Shown here: one piece after another, positions 31,406-39,951 of the stretch
Position numbering within the stretch: position 1 is the first letter of the stretch
Layout: each line of letters starts with the position of its first letter
Source of the DNA: MM2 sp035460165
GTDB taxonomy: Bacteria > Pseudomonadota > Gammaproteobacteria > Burkholderiales > Methylophilaceae
Assembly: GCA_035460165.1 (NCBI GenBank)
Contig: DATHWW010000019.1
Location: 62,001 to 126,000 of the forward strand
Reading direction: 5' to 3'
Length of the DNA stretch: 64,000 bases
Program-made: the position numbers and the translations under genes
The notes under the pieces: generated by a model
The model's database searches: none
Told to the model about the DNA's origin: nothing
The model's input: only the letters and a program-made list of their open reading frames with translations

Positions 31406-34357
31406 TCACGCCGCCGTTATGCGCGCCAGAAAACTCGGATCGAGCAGCCGGACGAACTCTTCGGCAGGTACCGGCTGGCTCAGCAAATACCCTTGCACCT
31501 GGTCGCACCCCTGCTTGCGCAGGAATTCAAGCTGATCTTCGTTTTCCACACCTTCCGCGATCACCTTCAAATTGAGGCTATGCGCCATTGCGATGATGGC
31601 CTGGGTGATCGCTACGTCATCGCTATCCCCGGGCACGTCACGTACGAATGAGCGGTCGATCTTGAGCGAATCGATGGGAAAGCTCTTCAGATAGCCCAGC
31701 GATGAATAACCGGTGCCGAAATCGTCGATGGACACCATCGTGCCCATGTCGCGGAAGCGCTGCAAAATCTCGATGGCCCGCTCGGCATTCTGCATGATCA
31801 TGCTTTCGGTAATTTCCAGTTCCAGATACGCCGGCGGCAAGCCGCTGCCGCCGAGCGCATCGGCGATGGTCTGGCGCAGCCCTTCGTCGCGGAACTGGTG
31901 GGCGGAAAGGTTCACCGCGACACCGATCAATGGCAATCCGGCATCCTGCCAGGCACGGTTCTGACGGCATGCCTCGCGCAACACCCAGGCGCCTATCGGC
32001 ACGATCAGGCCGGTTTCTTCCGCCAGCGGGATGAACTGCGCCGGGGGTATCAGGCCAAGATCCGGGTGATTCCAACGGATCAGCGCCTCTGCACCGACCA
32101 TCTCGTTGGTGGCGAGATCGATCTTCGGCTGGTAATACAGCACAAACTCGTTGCGCTCCAGCGCGCGACGCAGGCTGTTTTCGAGCGCCAGACGCTCGAA
32201 GCTGTGCACATTGCTTTCCGAAGCATAGAACTGGAAGGTATTCTTCCCCCGTTCTTTCGCGCGATACATCGCGACGTCGGCATTTTTCAGCAAGGTGTGA
32301 AGATCGGTGCCGTCTTCCGGATAAGCACTGATGCCGATGCTGGCGCTGACATACAGCTCCTGCCCCAGCAGGTAAAACGGCTGGCCCAGCGCATGCATGA
32401 TCTTGCGTGCGACATTGCCGAGATATTGGGTATCGGCAAACTGTTCGATCAACACCACGAACTCGTCACCGCCCTGTCGCGCGATGGTATCGGTCTCGCG
32501 CAGGCATTGCTGCAAGCGCTCGGAGGCCGTCTGCAACAGCATGTCGCCGGCATGGTGCCCCAATGTGTCGTTAATGACCTTGAAGCGGTCGAGATCGATG
32601 AATAGGATCGCCAGCCGCCCTTGGTCGCGCTGTACGCGGCGCAAGGCGTGCTCGATACGCTCCTGCAACAGCGTGCGATTGGGTAGCCCGGTCAACGCAT
32701 CGTGATTCGCCAGGAAGTGCAGTTGCTCCTCGGATTGCTTGCGGAGAGTGATGTCCGTGAACACGGCCACGTAATTCAGGACATTGTTCTTGGCATCCCT
32801 CACCTCGCTGATCGACAGCCATTCGGGATAGATTTCGCCGCTCTTGCGCCGGTTCCAGATTTCGCCCATCCAGCGCCCTTCTGCCTTGATGGACGCCCAC
32901 ATCGCTTCGTAATAGCTATCCGCGTGCTGGCCTGAGCTCAGCATTGACGGGCTTTGCCCGATGATCTCCTCGCGGGAAAAACCGGTGATGTTCACGAAGC
33001 CCTGGTTCACCTCCAGCACCTTCAAGTTGGCATCGGTGATCATGACGCCTTCGGCGGTGTTCTCGAATGCCTGCTGGGCCAACGCCAGGCGCGCTTCGGC
33101 TTCCTTGCGCGCGGTAATATCCAGCATGACGCCGACCAGCTCCAACGGCTCGCCCTTGGCATCGGGAATGACCCGCACGATGTCGTGCAGCCACACAGTC
33201 CGTCCATCCGCGGCAATCATGCGGTAATCGAAACTATGCGGCGCCAGCTTGGCGGACTCCTCCATGCAGAAAGTCGGCGCCCAATCGCGATCGCCCGGAT
33301 GCATGTGGTCCAGCCAGAAACGCGGCGAATCGGTCCATGCGTGGAGCGGATAGCCCAACAAGGCCTCCGCCTCCGGGTTGACATAAGTAAAGTGTCCGGC
33401 GGGCGTTGCACGCCAGATGATGGCCTGTGCGGACTCCACCAGCTCGCGGTACATCTGTTCGGTGTCCTTGAGCGCCTTCTCCACCCGCATCCGGCCGCTG
33501 TAGGTGGCGGCCAGAAATAAACTGGTCATCGCCCATATCGCCATATAGGCCCAGTAATTGATCAACCCGGCGCCCATGGCTTCATTGAAATAACCACGCT
33601 CGTCCAGCAAGCTCCAGATCGCCACGCTAAAGACCACCGCCGTGGCAAGCACCGCCCCGCGCAACTGGAAGCGCACAGCGGCCCAGATCGCCAGGGGGAA
33701 CAACGTAAAGGATCGCGGCTGATACGCCACGCCGAATGGCAGCCACTGGAAGAAAATCATCAGGCTGCCCAATAACAGCAGCAAACCAAGCAGGCCTGCT
33801 TCAAGCATACGCGCGCGGCCAAGCGCAAAAGGATGGCGCTGCGCAAATACCAACAAGAGTGGCGCGAACACCAGATCGCTCAAGGCGTCTCCCATCCACC
33901 AGTTCATCCATCCTGCCAACGCAGCATCAGGAGCGACTTCTCCCACGGAGAGCAAGCTGGCAACGCCTATCGTGGCGCTGATCATCGTGCTGAACCCCGC
34001 GCCCAGCAGTACCAGCAGCACAACGTCTTTCGGCCGATCGAATATCCGCTGGAAACCGAACCGGTTCAAAAGCATGGCCCCCACTACCGCTTCCAGAGTA
34101 TTGCCCAAGGCAATCCCCATCGCAGCCGCAGGCACAATCCCGGTACCCAACTCGGCGATCAATGCCCCCAGCAGTACACCCGGCCACAACCTTCGTCCGA
34201 AAATGAGCAGCGCAGCCAGGGAAAGCCCCGTCGGCGGCCATATCAAGGTAATGGTCCCGACATTGGAAAAATACAACCCGATTTCCGCGCCTGCCCAATA
34301 CAGCACCGCAAGCCCCAGCATCAAGGCGATCTCTTTTTTTCCCAGCTCAGACGACAT
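31406..34357 (-). CDS. MASE1-PAS-PAS-GGDEF-EAL cyclic-di-GMP signalling protein
   Basis: A 983-residue inner-membrane protein. MASE1 sensor with about eight membrane segments (to about residue 290; GTITLIWPPTGLSLAAL near 38), two PAS domains (about 305-430 and 430-550), GGDEF (LTGLPNRTLLQERIEHAL near 563, intact GGDEF in ARQGGDEFVVL near 635) and EAL (GAEALIRWNHP, DDFGTGYSSL, LKIDRSFV, AEGVEN, all canonical). Both synthesis and hydrolysis look possible. ATG 34357 is preferred over TTG 34363. No linked operon partner. Confidence 0.93.
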   Translation of the reverse strand: MSSELGKKEIALMLGLAVLYWAGAEIGLYFSNVGTITLIWPPTGLSLAALLIFGRRLWPGVLLGALIAELGTGIVPAAAMGIALGNTLEAVVGAMLLNRFGFQRIFDRPKDVVLLVLLGAGFSTMISATIGVASLLSVGEVAPDAALAGWMNWWMGDALSDLVFAPLLLVFAQRHPFALGRARMLEAGLLGLLLLLGSLMIFFQWLPFGVAYQPRSFTLFPLAIWAAVRFQLRGAVLATAVVFSVAIWSLLDERGYFNEAMGAGLINYWAYMAIWAMTSLFLAATYSGRMRVEKALKDTEQMYRELVESAQAIIWRATPAGHFTYVNPEAEALLGYPLHAWTDSPRFWLDHMHPGDRDWAPTFCMEESAKLAPHSFDYRMIAADGRTVWLHDIVRVIPDAKGEPLELVGVMLDITARKEAEARLALAQQAFENTAEGVMITDANLKVLEVNQGFVNITGFSREEIIGQSPSMLSSGQHADSYYEAMWASIKAEGRWMGEIWNRRKSGEIYPEWLSISEVRDAKNNVLNYVAVFTDITLRKQSEEQLHFLANHDALTGLPNRTLLQERIEHALRRVQRDQGRLAILFIDLDRFKVINDTLGHHAGDMLLQTASERLQQCLRETDTIARQGGDEFVVLIEQFADTQYLGNVARKIMHALGQPFYLLGQELYVSASIGISAYPEDGTDLHTLLKNADVAMYRAKERGKNTFQFYASESNVHSFERLALENSLRRALERNEFVLYYQPKIDLATNEMVGAEALIRWNHPDLGLIPPAQFIPLAEETGLIVPIGAWVLREACRQNRAWQDAGLPLIGVAVNLSAHQFRDEGLRQTIADALGGSGLPPAYLELEITESMIMQNAERAIEILQRFRDMGTMVSIDDFGTGYSSLGYLKSFPIDSLKIDRSFVRDVPGDSDDVAITQAIIAMAHSLNLKVIAEGVENEDQLEFLRKQGCDQVQGYLLSQPVPAEEFVRLLDPSFLARITAA

Positions 34358-34428
34358 GACCAATATACCTATTCATAGCAGCCTGATTGTAATGGGATTT
34401 CTACGCAGCGAGCATACTTTTATCAAAG

Positions 34429-34453
34429 AAAAAGCCCGCACAAGGCGGGCTTT
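34429..34453 (-). terminator. Rho-independent terminator of the porin gene
   Basis: AAAGCCCGC at 34431-34439 pairs with GCGGGCTTT at 34445-34453. On the minus strand the stem runs into TTTTTCTTTGAT. It lies about 40 bases beyond the porin stop codon. Confidence 0.85.
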
Positions 34454-34494
34454 GAAACGGCGGGGAGCCGTGAGGAGAGAGCAAAGCTTTTTTG

Positions 34495-35928
34495 TTAGAA
34501 GTCGAACTGAGCGCGGAAGGTCAATGCCTTTTCGCCGTCTTCAGTCACACCGTTAAGCGTTACAGGCGTTTCGAAATCGGTATCCACATAGTTCAGGAGG
34601 AAGCGAGTGTTAGCGTTAGGCAGCCACTTCAAACCTACCGTCCAGGCATCCGCCTCGTTGGTCAAACCAGCGGTAAGAACACCCGTGCCAGCCGTGTTGG
34701 TGGTCTTGAAATCGGAAGCATCGAACTTGCTGAAGCGGACACCCGCTTCCCAAGCACCCCAGCCGCCACCCTTGGTCTTAAAGTCATTCTTCGGCTTGAT
34801 ACGATCAAACTTACCCCCCTTATAGGCATCGGCATAGCTCTCGCCGGTAATCAGCCAAAGCGCTTCGGCATAATAAGCCTTGATATCGCTATCATAGGAA
34901 GCAGTAGAGGTCCGGCCTTCGAAACTTGACTTCGCCCATTCGCCTTGTAGCTTAACCGGGCCGTAGGCAAAAGCGCCTTCCAGACCACGACGAGTACGCT
35001 CCATGGTGTTATCGGTCGTGCTTTCTGCTGCGAATGCGGTTGCTCCGAAGAAGCTGGCACCGCGACCTTCGGTACGCTGGCTACCGACTGCAGCGGTAGG
35101 CAGATCACCGTTGGCATAGCTGGCACCCAAATGAATGACTGCATTATTGATTCCCGCAATTTCAGCAATATTGCCGTCCACGTGCGCGATCCAGTCTTTG
35201 CTGTCCTCACGAATATCGGTTTCGTTGGTGTTCTTGCCTTGGCCAGTAGAGAGCGCCAACGCGTAATTGACGCCCTTGAACGGCGTACCGTGCACCATGG
35301 CGCCACGCTCTTTACCGGGAACCAAGCTGGAGTTGTTCACGAACGAACGTTCCTGGAAGTCGATAAAGCGGGAGCTGGTACGCTCTTCCAGGCTGAACGG
35401 CATCTTGAACTGACCGAACATGAACTGGGCTTCTTTCCACCACTTCACATTCAAGTAGGCTTCGTCCAGATGCGAGGAGTTGGACTGTGCCGCGAAATCA
35501 GCGACCACTGCGAAATCATAGTAATCATAAAAGGTGCCCTTGACGCCAAGGTAAGCGCGGCGAATATCGAAGGTATCCGCATCGTTGGCATTCGTACCGG
35601 TCGAAGAGCTTTCGTCCCAGTCGAAATTGCGGTGATCGAGCTGAATACGGCCATTCACTGACATCTTCACAGAACCGTCGCCGCTCTCAAACGTGATGCC
35701 ATCCTTGAACTTGGCTTTGATCTCGCCCTTCTTCTTCTCTTCGGCCGCTTCCTTCTCGCCTGTGCGGCCCTTCATCAGCAGTGCACCTTCCTCTTCGGTC
35801 AGCACACCCTTGCCGATCAGGGCGTTGATGATATCGTCGGTGGAATCGGCCAGCGCCAGCGGTGCCGCACCCAGCAGCAGCGCGCCGGAGACGGCAGCGA
35901 CGATGCCGCGCAATTGAATACTGTTCAT
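34495..35928 (-). CDS. Phosphate-selective porin (OprP/OprO family)
   Basis: A 477-residue outer-membrane porin. Signal peptide LRGIVAAVSGALLLGAAPLALA, then a short charged coiled segment (ALLMKGRTGEKEAAEEKKKG), then the OprP/OprO barrel (GRIQLDHRNFDWDESS, AYLGVKGTFYDYYDFAVVAD, FMFGQFKMPFSLEERTSS) ending in a terminal aromatic residue (LTFRAQFDF). A Pho-box-like sequence lies about 80 bases upstream, supporting anion or phosphate uptake under phosphate limitation. It is followed by a clear terminator, so it is a single-gene unit. Confidence 0.92.
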   Translation of the reverse strand: MNSIQLRGIVAAVSGALLLGAAPLALADSTDDIINALIGKGVLTEEEGALLMKGRTGEKEAAEEKKKGEIKAKFKDGITFESGDGSVKMSVNGRIQLDHRNFDWDESSSTGTNANDADTFDIRRAYLGVKGTFYDYYDFAVVADFAAQSNSSHLDEAYLNVKWWKEAQFMFGQFKMPFSLEERTSSRFIDFQERSFVNNSSLVPGKERGAMVHGTPFKGVNYALALSTGQGKNTNETDIREDSKDWIAHVDGNIAEIAGINNAVIHLGASYANGDLPTAAVGSQRTEGRGASFFGATAFAAESTTDNTMERTRRGLEGAFAYGPVKLQGEWAKSSFEGRTSTASYDSDIKAYYAEALWLITGESYADAYKGGKFDRIKPKNDFKTKGGGWGAWEAGVRFSKFDASDFKTTNTAGTGVLTAGLTNEADAWTVGLKWLPNANTRFLLNYVDTDFETPVTLNGVTEDGEKALTFRAQFDF

Positions 35929-36007
35929 TAAATTACTCCCGTAGTTGTGAAATCGAATGCGGCTAAAGAGCCATGAGCTTCAACTCGGGAAGGATTGTGC
36001 GTATTTA

Positions 36008-36027
36008 ATGTGACATATTTATGACGG
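36008..36027 (-). promoter_or_regulatory. Pho-box-like PhoB site upstream of porin
   Basis: The minus strand reads CCGTCATAAATATGTCACAT, close to two direct repeats of CTGTCAT with an AT-rich spacer (CTGTCATAWAWCTGTCAY). It lies 80 bases upstream of the phosphate-selective porin start. Confidence 0.7.
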
Positions 36028-36077
36028 TGGCTTTAAAAGCCACACGAGTGTTGTATTCCCGCAACAACGGAAACGGC

Positions 36078-38120
36078 TCAGTTCGAGCTGGCGGAAATGC
36101 TGCCTTCGGCCAGCACCTGGGAGAGTTCGGACGCCGGCATCGGCTTGCTGAACAGGAAACCCTGTATATGGTCGCAGCGGCGCTCGCGCAGGAAGTCGAG
36201 CTGTTCGGCGGTTTCCACGCCTTCGGCCACGCTGACCAGCGACATGTTTTGCGCCAGGCCGATCACGGCGGACGCAATCGCGGCGTCCTCCGGATTGGTG
36301 GGGACGTTCAACACGAACGATTGGCAAATCTTCAGCGTATCGATAGGGAAGTGCTTGAGGTAGGTGAGCGAAGAGGCGCCGGTGCCGAAGTCGTCGATGG
36401 CGATGCTGGCGCCCAGCGCCTTGATGCGCCTGAGCGTTTCGACGTTGTGTTCGATATTGTCCATGAAAATGCTTTCCGTCAGCTCCAGCTCCAGAAGCTT
36501 GGCGGGGAGTCCGGTTTGCTGCAAAACGCGCTCGATCTTGCCGGCGAGATCGGATTGCTGAAATTGACGCACCGACAGGTTCACGGCGACGCGCACCGGG
36601 TTGCCCTCGTCCAGCCATACCTTGGCCTGGCGGCAGGCTTCGCCCAGCACCCAGTCGCCGACGGGCAGGATGAGGCCGGTTTCTTCCAGCAAGGGGATGA
36701 ACTCGATGGGCGAGACCAACCCCAGCTCGGGATGTTGCCAGCGGATCAGTGCTTCGACGCCTATGATGCGGTGCCCGTCCATCGACACCTGCGGCTGGAA
36801 ATACAGCAGAAATTCGTCGCGTTCCAGCGCGCGGCGCAGGTTGTTTTCCAGCACCATGCGCTCGTAGGCGACTGCGTCCATTTCCGGCATGTAGAGCTGG
36901 AAAGTATCCTTGCCCAGGCTTTTTGCGGAATACATCGCCACGTCGGCGCGCTGCAACAGCATCTCGGCCATTTCTCCCGAGGCCGGACAGCAGGCAATGC
37001 CGATGCTGGCGGTGATGTAGATTTCGTGGCCTTCGACCTCGAACGCCGGACGCAGCGAATCCAGCATTTTCTGCGCCACGACCTGCGCATCTTCCGTTTG
37101 CTGCACATTGGTCAGGATCAGTGCAAACTCGTCCCCGCCCAGCCGCGCCACGGTGTCGGTGCCGCGTACGCACGCACCGACGCGCCCGGCAACCTGCTGC
37201 AAGAGCTTGTCGCCTATCGTATGCCCAAGGGTGTCGTTAACGTTCTTGAAACGGTCGAGATCGACGAACAGCACGCCCACCAGGTCGCCCACACGCTGCG
37301 CATTGGCCAGCGCCTGGTGGAGCCGTTCGTTGAACATCAAGCGATTCGGCAATCCCGTCAGCGGATCGTGATTGGCGAGGAAATGCAATCGCGCCTCGGT
37401 TTGCTTCAACGCGGTAATTTCGGCGAAAACGATGACGCGATGCGACACTTCACGCGCCAGGCCCAGCACGTCGGTAATGCTCATCCACACGGGGAATCGC
37501 TCGCCGCCCTTTCGGCGCAGGAAGGATTCGCCGCGCCAGCCGTTGGAGCCATCGTGGCTGACAGGCACGGTGTCCAGTGCATCGCCCCAGATCAGGTTGC
37601 GGTGATGGCCCGTAACTTCCTCGCTGTCGAAATCGGTCATTGCGCAGAAGGCCGGATTGACGCTGACCACACGGTTCTCCGCATCGGTGATCACGATGCC
37701 TTCCATGGTGCTCTCGAACACCTGCGCCGCCAGCCGCAGGCGCTCTTCGGCCCGCTTGCGTTCGATGGCATAGCGCATTGCGCGCGCCAGCCATCGCGCA
37801 TCAACGCTGCCCTTGACCAGGAAGTCCTGCGCGCCGGCTTGTACCAGTTCGGAGGCGAAGGCTTCGTCGTCCAGCCCGGTCATGATCACGATGGCGACGT
37901 TGGGCGCCTCGGCGTACACCTGCCAGAACGTCCGTTTGCTTTCAGAATCCGGCAGGGAAAGATCCAGCAGGATGATGTCGAAGTCGTTCTCGCGGATCTG
38001 GCGCGTGGCCTCTTGCAGCGACGCCGCTTTTGCCAGCGTATACTCCGGCAGCGCTTCCAGCAGCATGAATTCCAAGAGGCGGGCGTCGCCCGGATTATCT
38101 TCGACCAGCAGTACCCGCAT
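36078..38120 (-). CDS. Response regulator with PAS, GGDEF and EAL domains
   Basis: A 680-residue cytoplasmic protein: receiver (1-120, MRVLLVEDNPGDARLLEF, phospho-acceptor in IILLDLSLPDSE), PAS (about 130-250), GGDEF (LTGLPNRLMFNERLHQAL near 265, GGDEF in ARLGGDEFALIL near 340) and EAL (VEALIRWQHPELG near 465, ELTES, IDDFGTGASSL, AEGVET). The KID motif of active EAL domains reads KIC here (LKICQSFV near 618), an odd change next to the metal-binding lysine. No adjacent histidine kinase, so its partner is elsewhere. ATG start lies just beside the structured repeat at 38122. Confidence 0.92.
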   Translation of the reverse strand: MRVLLVEDNPGDARLLEFMLLEALPEYTLAKAASLQEATRQIRENDFDIILLDLSLPDSESKRTFWQVYAEAPNVAIVIMTGLDDEAFASELVQAGAQDFLVKGSVDARWLARAMRYAIERKRAEERLRLAAQVFESTMEGIVITDAENRVVSVNPAFCAMTDFDSEEVTGHHRNLIWGDALDTVPVSHDGSNGWRGESFLRRKGGERFPVWMSITDVLGLAREVSHRVIVFAEITALKQTEARLHFLANHDPLTGLPNRLMFNERLHQALANAQRVGDLVGVLFVDLDRFKNVNDTLGHTIGDKLLQQVAGRVGACVRGTDTVARLGGDEFALILTNVQQTEDAQVVAQKMLDSLRPAFEVEGHEIYITASIGIACCPASGEMAEMLLQRADVAMYSAKSLGKDTFQLYMPEMDAVAYERMVLENNLRRALERDEFLLYFQPQVSMDGHRIIGVEALIRWQHPELGLVSPIEFIPLLEETGLILPVGDWVLGEACRQAKVWLDEGNPVRVAVNLSVRQFQQSDLAGKIERVLQQTGLPAKLLELELTESIFMDNIEHNVETLRRIKALGASIAIDDFGTGASSLTYLKHFPIDTLKICQSFVLNVPTNPEDAAIASAVIGLAQNMSLVSVAEGVETAEQLDFLRERRCDHIQGFLFSKPMPASELSQVLAEGSISASSN

Positions 38121-38121
38121 T

Positions 38122-38390
38122 GAGAGCCCGTTTCAGTAATAAACGAATGTGCGCCCGCCATGCATTGCGCGCAGGGCTAGGCGAGAGTCGCGCGGTTTGG
38201 TCGTTCCAAACAAGCGGCGAGTAACAACGCCATGCGCGCAATGCATGGCCATCCCGGAGGGTTTGAATACAAAAGAGCGTCTGCGGCGTTGCGAAACTTG
38301 CGAATGGAATAACCATTCGCTGCGTCTCGCGCCTTGCATCCATCTCTTTTGTATTCAAACGCATCATTCGTTTTCAACTGAAATAGGGTC
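38122..38390 (+). ncRNA. Structured repeat element, copy B (candidate structured RNA)
   Basis: Same architecture as the element at 21468. Outer stem 38122-38149 with 38365-38390 (imperfect). First arm 38157-38172 with 38234-38249 (16 perfect pairs), enclosing hairpin GTTTGG/CCAAAC at 38195-38211. Second arm 38261-38277 with 38344-38360 (17 perfect pairs), enclosing GCGAATGG/CCATTCGC at 38300-38320. Stems differ in sequence from copy A while loops such as CAAGCGGCGAG, AACAACGC, GTCTGCGGCGTTGCG and GCGCCTTGCATCCA are kept. The arm linker reads CCCGGAGGG, the reverse complement of copy A's. It fills the gap between the response regulator and tonB. Confidence 0.65.
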
Positions 38391-39191
38391 TTACCCCTTT
38401 AAGCTAAATTGAATCGGTACGATGACCCACGCATCCACGGGCTTGTCGCCTTGACGTGCAGGTACGAATTTCCACTTCCGAACGGTATTGAGAGCCACCT
38501 GGTCCAGACGGTCGTAGCCGCTGGACTTGTGCAATACCACCGACTTGGCGGTTCCGCCCGCTGCAACGTGCACGCGCAGCAGGACACGCCCTTCTTCACC
38601 CATGCGCCTGGATAGCGATGGGTATCCTGGAGCGGGGTTATCGAGATAATCGGCATTGAAGCGCGGCGGATCGACGGGAGGATCTTCTTCCGCTGGCGCG
38701 GGAGGAGCCGCTTGGGCCACCTCAGGCTGCGGCGGCGGTGCAATTTCAGGCGCAGGCGCGGGCGGAGTGGGTGCCAGCGGCTCAACCGAGGGCGCAGGAA
38801 CATTCTCGGGAGCCTTGGATACCAGTTGCGGTTCGGGTTGCACGACCGGCTCCGGTTTCTTCACGGGCTTGGGTTCGGTTTTTTTCTTGACTGGTTTGGG
38901 CGTCGCAGGCAGCGGCTTGGGCGGTGTGATTTCCGGCTTGGGAGCTTCCGGTGCCGGCTCGGGCGTAATCAGGCTGACCATGACGGGACGCGGCGGCTCG
39001 GGAACCTCCGTGCGGTAACTTGCCAGCACAGCGATGACTGCGGCATGCAGTGCAATTACCACGAGCAGCGATTTGGGTGCGATGCGCGGCAATTGGATAC
39101 CGGGAAGATCAGGCATGGCCGCCAGGCGCGCCATGCTTTCATCGGGCATAACCACATTGGCCCCTGAAGATACGGCCGCGTTAGTGGACAT
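38391..39191 (-). CDS. tonB: Energy transducer TonB
   Basis: A 266-residue protein: cytoplasmic N-terminus of about 38 residues, one membrane anchor (SLLVVIALHAAVIAVLASY), a long Pro/Glu/Lys/Ala linker (about 65-180, many KP, EP and PAP units) spanning the periplasm, and a TonB C-terminal domain (GEEGRVLLRVHVAAGG, SSGYDRLDQVALNTVRKW). It couples the inner-membrane proton gradient to TonB-dependent receptors. The ATG at 39191 overlaps the end of the preceding CxxC gene by 11 bases. No exbB or exbD lies next to it; an ExbB/ExbD-like pair occurs in the operon at 55.4 kb. Confidence 0.93.
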   Translation of the reverse strand: MSTNAAVSSGANVVMPDESMARLAAMPDLPGIQLPRIAPKSLLVVIALHAAVIAVLASYRTEVPEPPRPVMVSLITPEPAPEAPKPEITPPKPLPATPKPVKKKTEPKPVKKPEPVVQPEPQLVSKAPENVPAPSVEPLAPTPPAPAPEIAPPPQPEVAQAAPPAPAEEDPPVDPPRFNADYLDNPAPGYPSLSRRMGEEGRVLLRVHVAAGGTAKSVVLHKSSGYDRLDQVALNTVRKWKFVPARQGDKPVDAWVIVPIQFSLKG

Positions 39192-39417
39192 GATATCCAT
39201 CCTGCCCGTAAAACCCGCCATCGCGCAGGGATGCCTTGTCGAGGTTCGCGACAGCGGTCGCGATCAGGCTTGAAAGATTGCGGAAGGCATCATCCTTGAG
39301 CCGCAAGCTCACGGAGCCAACTTCGAGTTCCGCAACACGGCAATCGTGACAATAGACCACCCTGCAGCCGCTTTCGCCGGCCAACACCGTCTTGTTGCAT
39401 GGCTTGCTTGCACTCAT
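39181..39417 (-). CDS. Small CxxC protein in the hemP-tonB unit, unknown function
   Basis: A 78-residue protein from the ATG at 39415-39417, with AAAGGG upstream. Its core is GCRVVYCHDCRVAELEVG followed by SVSLRLKDDAFRNLSSLIAT; the CHDC pair could bind metal or form a disulfide. No signal peptide or membrane segment. It lies between hemP and tonB in the same direction and overlaps tonB, so a part in iron or haem uptake is inferred. I do not recognise a named family. Confidence 0.7.
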   Translation of the reverse strand: MSASKPCNKTVLAGESGCRVVYCHDCRVAELEVGSVSLRLKDDAFRNLSSLIATAVANLDKASLRDGGFYGQDGYHVH

Positions 39418-39543
39418 GAATACCCTTTTATCAACCCAACTCCCTGTACTGCCTGCCGGAGCGATTCCATGCTGCTTACCGCCGCCGCGCTGATGGCGCA
39501 CCTGACTGGCTTGCACCCGTGACCGGGTTAATGTTGTTCTGGT

Positions 39544-39732
39544 TTACTTGGTCAGAATAAGCTTGCCCTGGCTGGTGATGCGCAGCCGGTACTCTTCGCC
39601 GACATGCTCGATCACCAATTCACGCAGCGATCCGAACAAGTCTTTGCTGCTGATACGCTTGCGGGCGGACGCAACATCGCCGGTCCGGGATTCGGATGCA
39701 AAGACGATGGATTTGTCGGAAGGCTTAATCAT
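39544..39732 (-). CDS. hemP: Hemin uptake protein HemP
   Basis: A 62-residue protein whose C-terminal half carries the HemP signature: RISSKDLFGSLRELVIEHVG then EEYRLRITSQGKLILTK. ATG at 39730-39732 directly follows a Fur-box-like sequence. HemP (HmuP) proteins are small regulators or accessory factors needed for haem receptor expression in Burkholderia and Bradyrhizobium. It heads the hemP-CxxC-tonB unit. Confidence 0.92.
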   Translation of the reverse strand: MIKPSDKSIVFASESRTGDVASARKRISSKDLFGSLRELVIEHVGEEYRLRITSQGKLILTK

Positions 39733-39737
39733 GTTGC

Positions 39738-39756
39738 AAATGATAATGATTCTTAA
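39738..39756 (-). promoter_or_regulatory. Fur-box-like operator upstream of hemP
   Basis: AAATGATAATGATTCTTAA on the plus strand matches the Fur consensus GATAATGATAATCATTATC at most positions and lies within 25 bases of the hemP start, implying repression by iron-loaded Fur. Confidence 0.78.
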
Positions 39757-39951
39757 CACCAGTGTCAACACGCCGCGCAACTCCCCGCCGACATTACTTT
39801 GGGATATCTACAGGGTAAGCCTCAGGAATGCCCGGCGCCATGAAGCCATGGGGTGATAACGCACGTATCCCTCGGACGGGGACTTGGTCTTATCCACATC
39901 CAACTCAGATCAAGGAAGGAGTGCCAACCGACAAAAAACGGATTAAAAACT

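Noticed and set aside
36021..38123. A 700-residue plus-strand open frame opposite the response regulator
   Set aside because: It is the antisense of a clear GGDEF-EAL gene and an artefact of high GC third positions.
38095..38377. Short minus-strand frames of 66-90 residues at the second repeat copy
   Set aside because: Same reason: products of the repeat's palindromic sequence, with no ribosome site or protein family.
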